A stretch of DNA of 64,000 nucleotides from Trema orientale (taxonomy: Eukaryota; Streptophyta; Magnoliopsida; Rosales; Cannabaceae), in assembly GCA_002914845.1 (NCBI GenBank), contig JXTC01000023.1, forward strand, positions 1,183,317-1,247,316, written 5' to 3'. The position numbers were made by a program, and so were the translations under genes. Shown piece after piece: positions 33,650-45,171 of the stretch (within the stretch, counting starts at the first letter, position 1; each line of letters opens with the position of its first letter). Under the pieces are notes generated by a model, which had not been told where the DNA came from, searched no databases, and saw nothing but the letters and a program-made list of their open reading frames with translations.

Positions 33650-34178
33650 GGTTAATGGCACAAATAATGGTCCCTGAACTATTAGACTTGTGGCAATTTA
33701 GTTCTCGAAGTTTTAGTTGTAGCATTTAAGTTCCTGAACTTTCTGATTTGAATAAATTCAGTTTCTGAATTATTTAAATTACAATCTGTAATTAAATTTC
33801 TAGTACATTAGGAGTAAGGTAGCATCTAAAAGTGTATTTGAAAGGTAATTTAGGAATTTTAAGCATAAAATTAAACAATTACAGAAAAATTTTCTCTAAA
33901 TTTATAACTCCAAGAATCCTAAAAAATGCAAATAATATATTTTTTATTCTTTTTAAATCCTTATATTCAGTCTATTTTTCCTTCAATACATTTTTATATT
34001 TTACAATGTGCTCCTCGCGTATGTTTTTAGTAAATTTAATAACTGGTTGAAATTTAGACAGACTAGAGACCAAATTGCTTCAAATAAGAAAGTTCATAAG
34101 TGTAATTAACGCAATTAGAATTTTAAGGACCAAATTGCTACAAATTGGATAGTTCAAAGACCATTTGTGCCATAAACC
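33650..34178. mobile_element. Non-autonomous TIR element, 529 bp
   Basis: 'ggttaatggcacaaataatg' followed by 'gtccctgaact' on the left is inverted in 'tagttcaaagaccatttgtg' and 'ccataaacc' on the right. Internal 'ggaccaaattgctacaaatt' mirrors 'tggcaatttagttctcgaag'. The interior is AT-rich and non-coding. Target duplication unclear. Confidence 0.7.
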
Positions 34179-34415
34179 CTTTTATTAGCATTTGTTTTAT
34201 GGTTGAAATGATTAGAGTTTTCTTTTGATGCGAATGGTTAATTAAACAATTCGATCATTAGTTCTCGACCTGCACCCAAAAGCTCTCCTTACGTGAGTGA
34301 CTTTGAGAGATTTTTTGGTGGAGTACTATAAGGGACAAATAGTGTATATAATATAACATCACACACTAATAAACACTAATAAAGGGTTGCTTCAAATATT
34401 AAACAAATTTAAGAG

Positions 34416-34545
34416 AGTGATTGACCTTCTAGCACTATATATAGCAACCATTGAGTATTTGGATTTGGCACTACTGTGGTAGTGATTGACCTTCTAGCAC
34501 TATATATAGCAACCATTGAGTATTTGGATTTGGCACTACTGTGGT
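34416..34545. repeat. Perfect 65-bp tandem duplication
   Basis: The unit starting 'agtgattgaccttctagcac' spans 34416-34480 and is repeated identically at 34481-34545. It lies just beyond the 3' end of the minus-strand LINE remnant. Confidence 0.95.
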
Positions 34546-34569
34546 AAGTCCAATGGTCCCACCACACAT

Positions 34570-34964
34570 AAGTAATTTTGTATTATTTTTTGAGAAAATA
34601 TCTGTATTAGATGGAACAATCAGAAATTACAGCAGACATGATAGGAGGAAGAATTTCTTCCATCCAAGAAAGTTCATCATCTAGCCTAAGTGCTAATTTA
34701 GCCAATCTGTGAGCTACATTGTTACACTTTCTAGGGACATAGCTAACTGAAACACCCGAAAAAGTAGTCAATAAACTATTAACATCTTTCAGGAAATAAC
34801 CCAATTCAGATCAATAGCACTGGGCGGTTTTAAGGGCAGAAACCACCACTTGAGCATCTATTTTCATGGCTTCGAGGGAGGGGAAAACTTCAGTAGCCCA
34901 ATTTATGCCAAAGCTGAGAGCAATAGCTTCAGCAGTCTTTGGTTTGAGAGAGCTATTATGTTTT
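34570..34964 (-). mobile_element. LINE remnant: RNase H-like C-terminal part (split by Copia)
   Basis: The minus strand encodes 'VSVSYVPRKCNNVAHRLAKL', the conserved C-terminal motif of the RNase H-like domain of plant LINEs (RVT_3). It is preceded, beyond one TGA stop, by a segment beginning 'KPKTAEAIALSFGINWA'. The reading continues in the LINE piece at 44583 and up, so both are one element interrupted by the Copia insertion at 34965. The LINE ends near 34575 in an A-rich tail on the minus strand. Confidence 0.85.
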
Positions 34965-36528
34965 TGTTATCCCAAGATTAGCTAACCCAAAAGAGGGATG
35001 AATTGGGTTTTAAAATCTTTTGCAAACTTTTCAAATAAAGCAACTAGAATAAGCAAGTAATGAGTAAAGCATGTAAAAAATAGCAAGTAAACAAATACAA
35101 TCTCAAAGTAAATAAATTAAAGAGGTAGGGATAGAGAGATTGCAAACGCTATTTTTACGAGGTTCAACAAACTCGATGGTTTGCCTATGTCCCCGGCCCT
35201 CGGCAACTTGCTTTGAGCTTTCCACTATCGGATCAAAGTTGTGGGCTTGACCGACCCTTGTATAAACAAGTGATTTCTCCTTAGGCACACTCAAGCCTAT
35301 ATAATAGTCTTGACTCCGGCTCTATTACGCCTAACTTCGGATTGTTTAGACTCCGGTGTTAACCTCACCTATGACTGGGTTATTTAGAATCCGGTGCCAA
35401 CCTCACCTCACCAATATAAAGTATATTTTTGGATTGAAACACTCAATAAAAATCTCTCTTCTATGTAATTTGATACAATGTAAACTTAGGGAGAATTGGT
35501 GTAAGCACAAGATATAATCTAGTTAGTCTCAAAGATTTTGTGAAAAAGAATTTGAAAGTTTGATCACAAAATATAAGCTATTAAGACTTGTAAGAATGTT
35601 TAAGATAATGTAGAATAGCACAAAAAGGTTATTTAAGTCTTAAAATAGCTTCTATTTATAAGCCCATTTGAAAACTAGCCATTTAAAATAATTTAACATA
35701 ATTTCTGGAGTTTTCGGTAGATTAGCCGGTAGAACGGTAGTTTCTGGTAGACTCCCGAAACTAGTCATTGGAAGTGCGGTTGTAACGGTCGAAAAATAAA
35801 GGTCAAAAATGGATTTTTCGGTCTACCGAGCGGTCTACTGGTAGCCATTTCCGGTAGGCCGGTAGTCATTTCCGGTCTACCTATAATTCCCGTTTTTTGA
35901 CAGTTTTTTGGCATTTTTGTAAATTCTGACAGCTTTTGGCGTTTTTCAAAATCTGATTTATAAACATGTTGTAAACACTCTAAAACCATTAGAAAACACT
36001 TAGAAAGGAATATTTAGACTATTGCAAACTTGTTTTAGGTTAAAACAAGTATTTAACAAAAATTTAGAAAGTGTTCATATTAAAACAAATTTTAGTTTGC
36101 AAATAGAAAATCTCTTTTTGTCCTAAATCATATTTTCAAGTAAATTTGTAACTTTTAAAGATCATAGGACTTATTTTAAAAGTGTACAAATAATTTTTCA
36201 AATCAAATAAATATTTTGAAAAATAGTTTAAGAACTTTGGTTTGAAAAATCTTTTTGTTAGAGAAATTGAGCCCATAAAAGATCATAGGATGTGCATACA
36301 TAAACTCTCATATAAGACTAAATACTTTTACCATTTTTCTAACTAAGTCTTGTATCATTGATCTTGATGGTCTTCATGCTTCAAGCTCTTCTCTCCATAA
36401 TTCATCTCGAGTATCTTTCGTGATTTGTTCATCAATTTTGCTACATACTCAGGTAAGTCATTAGTTCTTAAGCACATGTTTGTTAACGTCAAAACATGAG
36501 TATTAGATTGAAACTTAAAAGGTCAACA
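34965..36528 (-). repeat. Copia 3' LTR, full length (1564 bp)
   Basis: Left copy on the plus strand, 3' in the element's own direction. Both ends match the other LTR. It retains a 657-bp block (about 35504-36160) missing from the 5' LTR. The block includes 'ccggtagaacggtagtttct'-type sequence that also occurs next to the third ORF (about 38580-38690). Confidence 0.95.
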
Positions 36529-36545
36529 ATCTCCTCCTTTGTGAT
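36529..36545 (-). promoter_or_regulatory. Copia polypurine tract
   Basis: On the minus strand 'cacaaaggaggagat' abuts the 3' LTR end. This is the expected place and composition for the plus-strand primer of reverse transcription. Confidence 0.75.
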
Positions 36546-37135
36546 GATAACAAATATTTGATTTATATAATAAGGATTTAAATATAAAATTTATTTATTT
36601 GATAATAGGAACCTTTATCATATCAAAAACTCCCCCTCAAAATATGCTTGAGAAAAATTAAGGCAAGAGATGCTCCCCCTTAATTACTTAAAGATTCAAA
36701 AAGTGCATATTTTGAGTCTTATAAGAAAACTAATGAGAAATAGATATTGCTTAGCATTTTACCATATATTTCTCATTTTATCATATATTTCCTTAATAAA
36801 TCAATAAATCAATATTCTTTCTCTCCCTTTTGATATCATCAAAAAAAAAAAAAAACCAAGGAGTACAAAATGTAAAGCATAAAGTACCATAATAGCATCT
36901 ATTACAACGAGTCCAAAAGAAAATAAAAACTAAGGAGGATAGAAGCACACTATGATCATAGGAACACATCAAAAGCATAAGAAGACAATCTTAAAAATTT
37001 AGGAACAGAACCATAAAAACCAAACAAGAGAAAAGAAAAAAAAAACTAAGGAGGGGGAAGCCCGAAATGAGAGTGAAGCATCCTCATCAATTCCTCTTGA
37101 CAAGCTCGAGAGGCTTGAAGTTCTGCTTGAATAGC

Positions 37136-38305
37136 TTAGAATTGTTGAGCTTGAAAATCTTGAGAGGATTGAACCTGGGCTTGCAAGGTCTCAAAGTATT
37201 CAACGTCATCAAGTTGAAGTTGTTGTAGATCAAGCTGAAGAGTGTTGATCCTGTTGTTGAGAAAATCAAAAGCCTCTTGAAAATTGAAATAAGAATGCTC
37301 ATGAGGTGAAAATGGTGGAGGAAAAGCTGCAGGGGCATCAGGCTGAACACCATGAGCAGCAGGCTGAGCATCATGATCTTCTGGATCATCAGGAGCCTCT
37401 TGGGCAACAGGAGCGGCTTGGGCCTTAGGAATCCATTGATCATTTACTAAAGTAAAGCCCATAAGCCGCAAGGACTTTGAATTGACCTCATCAGATATCT
37501 TCCAAATTTTTCTGTCTGATTCATCTACCCTGTTGATCTTAAAATGGTGAAAGATTCGGGTCAAGATCATGCCATAAGGGAGAATGCTACCAATATCTTT
37601 GTTGTCAATGACGTGCATGATGGATTGGACAATAAGATAGGTTAGATCAATTTTTCTTCCTACTAAGATGGAGTCTATGAGTCAAATGTTTATGAAGGTA
37701 GGTTCATCTAAATGACCACCCCGAGGTATCACGTTAAACTTGAGGAACATAAAGAAGATTCGGACTTCAAGAGTAAGATCGGTAATCCTAGGTTTGGGTG
37801 AGAATCGATCGGGAAGACAGATTCTTTGTAAGGAATCTTGTGGATCAAAACCATCAAAGACAGGCCAAGTGTTGGAGATAAGCAATCTATACCCATCCAT
37901 AGGTAAAGCAAGGAGCCTACTAAGTAAAGATTGAGTTATAGTAAAGTCAATCCCTTTAAGACTACAATGAATCCCGTGGATACCTAGTGTGATATGAGCA
38001 CTAGCATAGAAACCTCGAACCAATCTCCTATACCCGGTCTCTCTAATTTGGCAAAAAAATGTCCACCCTATTCGTTCCATTAAATGTTCAAACCTAACAC
38101 ACTCTAGGTGAGCAAAATTATACGTTCTACCCTAGATAATTGTTCTTTTAGACATGAGTTCTCTATATCTACGTATAATAATTGGGTTTTCAAGAAGAGA
38201 TATATCAAACCTTGATTTAGACCGAAGTTCATGAGTTTGTTGTTCATCTTCTTCTAGCCTTGGAGCCTTCCCTCTTCTCCTGGACCCTTGACCTCTTGGA
38301 GCCAT
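37136..38305 (-). pseudogene. Copia third ORF (Sirevirus env-like position), two stops
   Basis: A single reading frame of 389 codons from an ATG at 38305. It starts with basic 'MAPRGQGSRRRGKAPRLEED' and is interrupted only by a TAG at 38134-38132 and a TGA at 37684-37682. The middle ('RLVRGFYASAHITLGIHG') resembles the plant-transposon ORF often found 3' of pol in Sireviruses. The C-terminus is Ala/Pro-rich, then Gln/Leu-rich with heptad-like spacing, suggesting a coiled coil. No signal peptide or clear membrane segment is visible, so an envelope function is not supported. The role of this ORF in the family is unknown. It is separated from pol by about 500 bp. Confidence 0.75.
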
Positions 38306-38809
38306 AAAGAAACAGATGAAAAAGAAGGAAAAAAAAAATTCTAGGGTATGGGTGAGAAGAAAAGAATGAAAGAAATCAAGGATTAGTGATGGTTTGAGGC
38401 AGAAAATGATGGTGAGAGGGTAGAAATCAAGAGATTTGAGAAAAAATCGGAGGAAAAAACGAAAAGAAGGGAAACTGGGAGTTTTCGGATAAAGTGGAGA
38501 GTGTTGCGAGTGAGATGAGCGAAAAAGAAATAAGAAAAAATTGGTTCAGAAAGCTTTAAAAATCGCGAAATATCGCGCCAGCGGTAGGCCAGAAATTGGT
38601 TTCCGGTAGGCCGATTTTGGCATAAAGTTTTCACTTTCTGGGTATATTTATCGACATACCGGATGGACTTTTCGGTCTACCGGTCGTTTTTTTTTTTTAA
38701 CACAGATTTAAAACAAAGATAATATAATATTAAAAAAAACTTCAAAAAAAAAACATGGAATTAAATATAATAACTTGAGTAAATAAACTAAGCTCATTAA
38801 TCAAACAAG

Positions 38810-41800
38810 TCAAGATATTTCTTTGAAATCAACCACACCAACCTCTCTACGAATCATACAAAAACGATCTTCACTTAGAGGCTTTGTAAAAATATTCGCT
38901 AATTGATTTTCAATACAAACAAATTCAAGTATTATGTCACCCTTTTGCATATGATTACGAAGAAAATGATGTCTAATGTCAATATGCTTAGCACGTGAAT
39001 GCAAAATAAAATTTTTGGACAAATTGATAGCACTAGTATTATCACATTTAATGGGCACATGATCATAATTCATACCAAAATCCTTAAGGGTTCGTTTCAT
39101 CCATAGAATTTGTGCACAACAACTAGCCGCCGATATATATTCAGCTTCGGTAGTATAAAGAGCAACTGAATTTTGTTTCTTGCTAAACCAAGATACAAGT
39201 GCATAGCCTAGAAAGTGAGAAGTGCCACTTGTGCTCTCGCGATCGGTTCTATAACCGACAAAATCTGCATCCGAATAACTTGTAATATTAAAGTGTGTGC
39301 CTTTGGGATACCATAATCCTAGGTTCATTGTACTATCCAAATATTTCAATATTCTTTTAACAACACTAAGATGTGATTCCTTAGGATTTGTTTGAAATCT
39401 AGCACATAAACATACACTAAACATTATATCCGGTCTACTAGCTGTTAAGTAAAGTAGTGATCCGATCATACCTCAATATTTAGTGATATCTAACTTTACC
39501 ATTTTCATCTTTGTCGAGCTTCATTGAGGAGCTCATTGGTGTTCCCATAGTCTTTGAATACTCCATCTCAAATTTCTTGAGTATATCCTTGATATATTTT
39601 GATTGGTTGATAAAAATGCCTTCTTTGCTTTGTTTGATTTGGAGACCAAGAAAGAAATTTAGCTCTCCCATCATGCTTATCTCAAATTAATTATGCATAC
39701 ATTTTGAGAAATCGTTACAAAGAGACACGTTAGTAGCACCACAAATAATATCATCAACATATATTTGTACTACCATAATATCAACCCCATTCTTTTTAAT
39801 AAAGAGAGTAGTATCCGATTTTTTTTATTGAAAAACCATTTGAAATTAAAAACTTGCTCAATCTATCATATCAAGCTCTAGGAGCTTGCTTTAAACCATA
39901 AAGAGCCTTTTTCAATTTAAAAACATGATCCGGATCCTTATGATTTTGAAAACCGAGAGGTTGAGCTACATAGACTTCTTCTAAAATGTATCCATTTAGA
40001 AAGGCACTCTTAACATCCATTTGATAAAGAATGAAATCTTTATGGCATACAAATACTAAGAGCATCCTAATGGATTCTAATCTTACTATGGGTGCAAAGG
40101 TTTCGTCATAATCGATTCCTTCTTCTTGATTGAAACCTTGGGCCACTAATCTAGCCTTGTTTCTCATAACCACCCCATGCTCATCAATTTTGTTTCTAAA
40201 GACCCATTTAGTTCCAATAATTGTTTGATCTTTAGGTTTTGGAACTAATTCCCAAACATCACTTCTTTCAAATTGATTCAATTCTTCTTGGATGGCTAAA
40301 ATCCAAGATTCATCTTTTTCAGCATCTTTAAAACTTTTTGGTTCAATTTGTGAAAGAAAAGCCATATTGTTACAAATATTTCTAAGTGATGTTCTAGTCT
40401 TGACGCCTTATAAAGGGTCACCTAGAATTTGGTCTTTAGGGTGAGCATGACTAAATTTTAAATCTTGAGGGCGGGTTAGAGTTTTACCATTTTCGCTTTG
40501 TTCACCTTCTTTAAGATTTTGATCTTGTTGTAGATGAACTTCTTTTTTTTTTTTTCTTTGGCTTATTGATGCTTAACTCATCTAAGCCTTGTTCCATACC
40601 TACAACATCATCATCATCTATATTTCTCTCCTTGGAGAGAATGTTAGTCTCATCAAAAGCAACATGCATAGATTCTTCTACAACTAAAGTTCGTTTGTTG
40701 AAAACTCGATAAGCTTTACTAGTAGTAGAATAACCAAGAAATATACCAACATCGAATTTTGAATCAAATTTACCTAAATTATCTTTAGTATTCAAAATAA
40801 AACATTTGCAACTAAAAACTTTAAAATAACTAATGTTAGGTTTTCTATTCTTCCAAAGCTCATAAAGTGTCTTGTTCAAAGTGGGTCTAATCATTACGCT
40901 AATTACTATATGGCAAGCGGTATTTACGGCCTCGGCCCAAAAATATTTTGGCAAGGCATGTTTATTATGCATAGTTCTTGCCATTTCTTGTAGTGTTCTA
41001 TTTTTCCTTTCTACAACCCCATTTTGTTGAGGAGTTCTAGGTGCGGAAAAATTATGATCAAAACCATTTTCATTGCAAAATGCTTCTAATTTATCGTTTC
41101 AAATTCACCACCATGATCACTTCTAATAGAAGTAATGGTATACCTTTTTTCATTTTGTACCTTTTTATAAAAAGTAGTAAAAACTTTGGTCACATCATTT
41201 TTATATGCTAAAAATAGAACCCAAGTAAATTTTGAAAAGTCATCAACTATCACAAAAGCATAATGTTTTCCACCAAGACTTGTAGTTCTTGATGGTCCAA
41301 ATAAGTCCATGTGAAGTAGTTGCAATGGTCTAGTAGTTGAAATGAAATTCTTGGATTTAAAAGAACTTTTATCTTATTTTCCAAATTGACATGCATCAAA
41401 AACTTTGTCATTTTCAAAGATCAAACTTGGTAAACCATTCACAAGATTTTTCTTTGAAAGTTTTGAAATAATTCCCATACTAGCATGTCCAAGTCTTTTG
41501 TGCCAAAGCCAAGAATCATCTTTCAAAACCGAAAAATATTTGTCATGATTAGAGTATTTCTCAATATTGATAATGTAAACATTATCTTTTCTTTCTCCAA
41601 TTAAAATGACTTCCTTTGAACAAGCATTCTCAATTAAGCATTTAGAAGATTCAAAAATAACTTTATAGCTTTTATCACAAAGTTGATTAATACTAAGTAA
41701 ATTATGCTTAAGACTATCAACAAGTAAGACATTTTCAATAATGGATGAAGATGAGTTACTGATATTACCAATACCCATAATTTTGCCTTTGGCCTTGTCT

Positions 41801-42634
41801 CCAAAAGTGACATACCCTCCATTTTTCTTCGTAAATGAGGAAAGCAAGGAAAGATCACCGGTCATGTGTTTGGAACAACCGCTATCCAAGAACCAATAGT
41901 TTTGACTCTTCTTCATTTTTTATACCTACAAAAAAGAATCAAACTTTGACTTTTGATACACATACTAATTTGGGTCCTTGAGGGTTAGTCATAGATTCTT
42001 TTAGAACCCATGTTGCCTTTCCTCTAAAGTACAAATTCTTTTTAATAGAGCAAGAGTAACTTGTATGACCATCTTGATTACAATAGTTACAAGTGTATTT
42101 AGTGTCACTAGAGGAGGCTTTCACAAAATAGCTTTTGAGGTATTTTTGTTTGATAAATGGTTTGTATCCTATACCTCCTTTGTCAAATACACATCTTTGT
42201 CAATCAAGTATTAAATCAAAATTTTTCTTTCCATTTGTAAATTTGTGGACAATTTTGGTCAAATCCAAAACTTGTTCATTTGAAGAAGCATTTTCAATTT
42301 TTAACCTTTCACACACCTCACAAGGTAAATTTGCTTCTTTCATTTTAGCAAAATTATCAATTTCTTTTGACAAGCTAACAATTTTCTTTTTAAGAATATT
42401 ATTTTTTAAAATGAGTTTTTCATAGTTCTTATGTAAAACATTAAAATCATTCAATAATTCTTCATAAGATAAATCATTTTCATCACACTCATCACTAGAA
42501 TCATCAAGTAGATCGCTACTAGAGCCAAAAGAATTTACCTTATTTTCAATAGCCATGAAGTACATATTGACAATTTCCTCTTGTGTTTCTTCGTCGGATT
42601 CCTCTTCATTGCTATCATCCCAAGTAGCCTTCAT
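38810..42634 (-). pseudogene. Copia pol: protease, integrase, RT, RNase H (broken)
   Basis: Pieces in order on the minus strand: a CCHC-like knuckle 'CNYCNQDGHTSYSC' (about 42100-42055); the protease motif 'FLDSGCSKHMTG' with catalytic Asp-Ser-Gly (41892-41857); the GAG-pre-integrase 'WHKRLGHASMG'; integrase core motifs 'HMDLFGP', 'VDDFSKFTW' and 'SDHGGEF' with its Asp and Glu; RVT_2 reverse transcriptase '[20 protein letters not shown]' and the catalytic YVDD at 39761-39750; and copia RNase H 'SYSDADFVG' and 'TTEAEYIS'. Breaks include a TGA near 42199, a stop near 41936, a TAA near 41373, a frameshift near 41098, a stop at 39870 and stops near 39480. It is therefore several fragments and not a working polyprotein. 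Confidence 0.93.
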
Positions 42635-43549
42635 AGCCTTTTTTTTTCATCTTTTTCCTCAATGGGCACTCGTTCTTCATGTGTCCGGGCTTCTTGCATT
42701 CAAAGCAAGTAATAGGATCATCTTTAGCTTTCTTTTCTCTATAGTCATTGCCCTTGTTGTTGTTGTTGTTGTTGTTATTGTACTTCTTTGAAGGATTACC
42801 TTTCTTGAATTTTAAGTACTTCTTGTACTTCTTGGTGAGAAAGGCAATATCATCAATTTCACTATCATCAAGTTCATCGTCATCTTCTTCCTCTTGAGTA
42901 GATGTTTTGAGAGCGATGGTTTTCTTTTTCTTCTCAATTTCGTCTTCTTGATTGTGTTCTTTCATCATAATCTCATGAGTCATAAGTGATCCCATGAGTT
43001 CTTCAAGTGGGAGCTTGGAAAGATCGCTTGCTTCTCTAATAGCCTCCACCTTTCCTTGATAAGCTTTAGGTAGACTTCTAAGGATCTTGTTCACCAATTC
43101 GGTTGAATCATAAGTTCTACCAAGAGCATTAAGAGCATTAGTAATGGAAGTGAAGCGAGTAAACATTTGAGCAATTGTTTCGTTACTATTCATTTTGAAC
43201 AACTCATATTGATGCACGAGCATATTTATTTTCGTTTCTTTCAATGAGTTAGTTCTTTGATGTGTAACTTCTAGCATTTTCCACATATCAAAAGCATTAG
43301 AAGCTTTTTCTATACTATTATAGATGCTTCTATCTAATCCACAAATCAAATAATTTTTAGCTTTAGCATTTTTAGAAATCATGATTTTGTCTTTTTCATC
43401 CAAATCTTCATGAGTTTTTGTAACCCAAGTATCACCTTTTCTTTTCTTAGGAATAATAGGACCATTCATAACAATATACCATAAATCATAATCCATAGAT
43501 AAGAGATAACATTCCATTCTACTTTTTCAATAGTTAAAGTCGGTTCCAT
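42615..43549 (-). pseudogene. Copia gag (UBN2-type) with frameshift
   Basis: The open stretch from about 43517 to 42615 encodes a UBN2/retrotrans_gag capsid-like region ('KNAKAKNYLICGLDRSIYNS', 'FDMWKMLEVTHQ', 'LVNKILRSLPKAYQGKVEAI'). A run of eight Asn follows from an AAC/AAT repeat, and then a CCHC zinc knuckle 'CFECKKPGHMKNEC' that would bind the element's RNA. The likely start is the ATG at 43549, but a frame change lies near 43515. At the 3' end a run of nine A (minus strand, about 42640) shifts the frame away from pol. Gag would form the cytoplasmic virus-like particle. Confidence 0.88.
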
Positions 43550-43650
43550 TGAAGAATAGAGGTTTAGTAACGGAAAAACCCCTCGTTTTGAGAATTCACT
43601 GGGTAAGTTTTCTCAAGACAGTTAAGTCAATAATTTTCAAAAAATTTGAG

Positions 43651-43668
43651 CACCAAGCTTTGATACCA
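43651..43668 (-). promoter_or_regulatory. Copia primer-binding site (initiator tRNA-Met type)
   Basis: Three bases inside the 5' LTR the minus strand reads 'tggtatcaaagcttggt'. This matches the usual copia primer site TGGTATCAGAGC, complementary to initiator tRNA-Met, with one mismatch. Confidence 0.85.
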
Positions 43669-43670
43669 AT

Positions 43671-44577
43671 TGTTATCCCAAGATTAGCTAACCCAAGAGG
43701 GAGCTGAATTGAGTTTTAAAATCTTTTGCAAACTTTTCAAATAAAGCAACTAGAATAAGCAAATAATGAGTAAAGCATGTAAAAAATAGCAAGTAAACAA
43801 ATACAATCTCAAAGTAAATTAATTAAAGAGGTAGGGATAGAGAGATTGCAAACGCTATTTTTATGAGGTTCGACAAACTCGATGGTTTGCCTACATCCCC
43901 GGCCCTCGGTAACTTGCTTTGAGCTTTCCACTATCGGATCAAAGTTGTGGGCTTGACCGACCCTTGTACAAACAAGTGATTTCTCCTTAGGCATACTCAA
44001 GCCTTTACAATAGTCTTGACTCCGGCTCTATTACGCCTAACTTCGGATTGTTTAGACTCTGGTGTCAATCTTACCTCTAACCGGGTTGTTTATGAATCCG
44101 GTGCCAACCTCAACTCACAAATACAAAGTATATTTTTGGATTGAAACACTCAACAAAAATCTCTCCTCTATGTAATTTGATACAATGTAAACTTAGGGAG
44201 AATTGTTGTATCATAGGACTTATTTTAAAAGTGTACAAATAATTTTTCAAATCAAATAAATATTTTGAAAAATAGTTTAAGAACTTTGGTTTGAAAAATC
44301 TTTTTGTTAGAGAAATTGAGCCTAAAAAAGATCATAGGATGTGCATGCATAAACTCTCATATAAGACTAAATACTTTTACCATTTTTCTAACTAAGTCTT
44401 GTATCATTGATCTTGATGGTCTTCATGCTTCAAGCTCTTCTCTCCATAATTCATCTCGAGTATTCTTCGTGATTTGTTCAGCAATTTTACTACATACTCA
44501 GGTAAGTCATTAGTTCTTAATCACATGTTTGTTAACGTCAAAACATGAGTATTAGATTGAAACCTAAAAAGTCAACA
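43671..44577 (-). repeat. Copia 5' LTR with internal deletion (907 bp)
   Basis: Both ends are intact and align to the 3' LTR. The sequence jumps near 44210 from 'gagaattgttgt' to 'atcataggacttatttt', skipping 657 bp that the 3' LTR keeps. The missing block may include promoter sequence. Confidence 0.93.
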
Positions 44578-45171
44578 GTTTTTTTTGCAACAGCAGCCAA
44601 TACGAAGCCAGTACTATTCCGGATTATAGCACTAAAACCAACACGTCGCTCGTATTTCGAGATAGCCGAATCTACGTTAAACTTGTAATCATGGGTTGAA
44701 GGTGGTTGCCACTTAATTGGTCTGGAGGTAGATTGAGTTGAAGAAACTGATGCTCTTTGTTGTTGGACAGTTTTAAACTCCCGAAGATAATTGAGGCACC
44801 GTGTAAAAGTATCCATAGTCAGTCTAGCCCACTGTCCATGAGTAATTTTGTTTCAATTACTCCAAATACTTCAACAGAAAAGTAAGAACAATTCCATCCT
44901 ATTCTTACCATAACGGCGATGAATATTGAGTAAAATATCCCGAAACGGCTAGGTCTTCATTTGGGGAAAATCTAGTCCAAAGTCAGAGAGTTTCCAGACG
45001 ACTTTTGTAAATTTGAATAAAATCAGGGCATGAGTTGTGTTGTCATGTTGGAAGCCACACAGAGGACAATGAGCATGAGCTTGAATATTTCAGCGGACAA
45101 GAATTACAAAAGTAGGAATAAGCATCGAAGAAAGCTCACCACCCAAAAGTTTACTTTTCTTGGGATATTAA
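44578..45171 (-). mobile_element. LINE remnant: zf-RVT and RNase H N-terminal part
   Basis: The minus strand encodes a zf-RVT piece ('CPLCGFQHDNTTHA', about 45070-45030) and, after broken frames, 'DYKFNVDSAISKYERRVGFS' with the N-V-D RNase H motif, then 'AIIRNSTGFVLAAVAKKT', where the Copia element interrupts. It joins logically to 34964-34570. Confidence 0.85.

Larger units (their letters stand above)
34965..44577 (-). mobile_element. Ty1/copia LTR retrotransposon, Sirevirus-like, 9.6 kb
   Basis: Near-complete element on the minus strand. It has two LTRs starting 'tgttatcccaagattagcta' and ending 'gtcaaca', and a perfect 5-bp target duplication GTTTT at 34960-34964 and 44578-44582. The order on the minus strand is 5' LTR, PBS, gag, protease, integrase, reverse transcriptase, RNase H, a third ORF, PPT, 3' LTR. 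Integrase before RT makes it copia. The extra ORF between pol and the 3' LTR and the size fit the Sirevirus (SIRE/Maximus) lineage. All three coding regions carry stops or frameshifts, so it is non-autonomous now. By eye the LTRs differ at roughly 35-45 of about 900 aligned positions. It sits inside an older LINE. Confidence 0.95.

Noticed and set aside
35103..35294. 63-codon frame starting MSVPKEKS, with a near copy at 43809-44000
   Set aside because: They lie at the same place in the two LTRs of the Copia element. The duplication reflects the LTRs and not a conserved gene.
37740..37934. 64-codon plus-strand frame
   Set aside because: Antisense shadow of the Copia third ORF.
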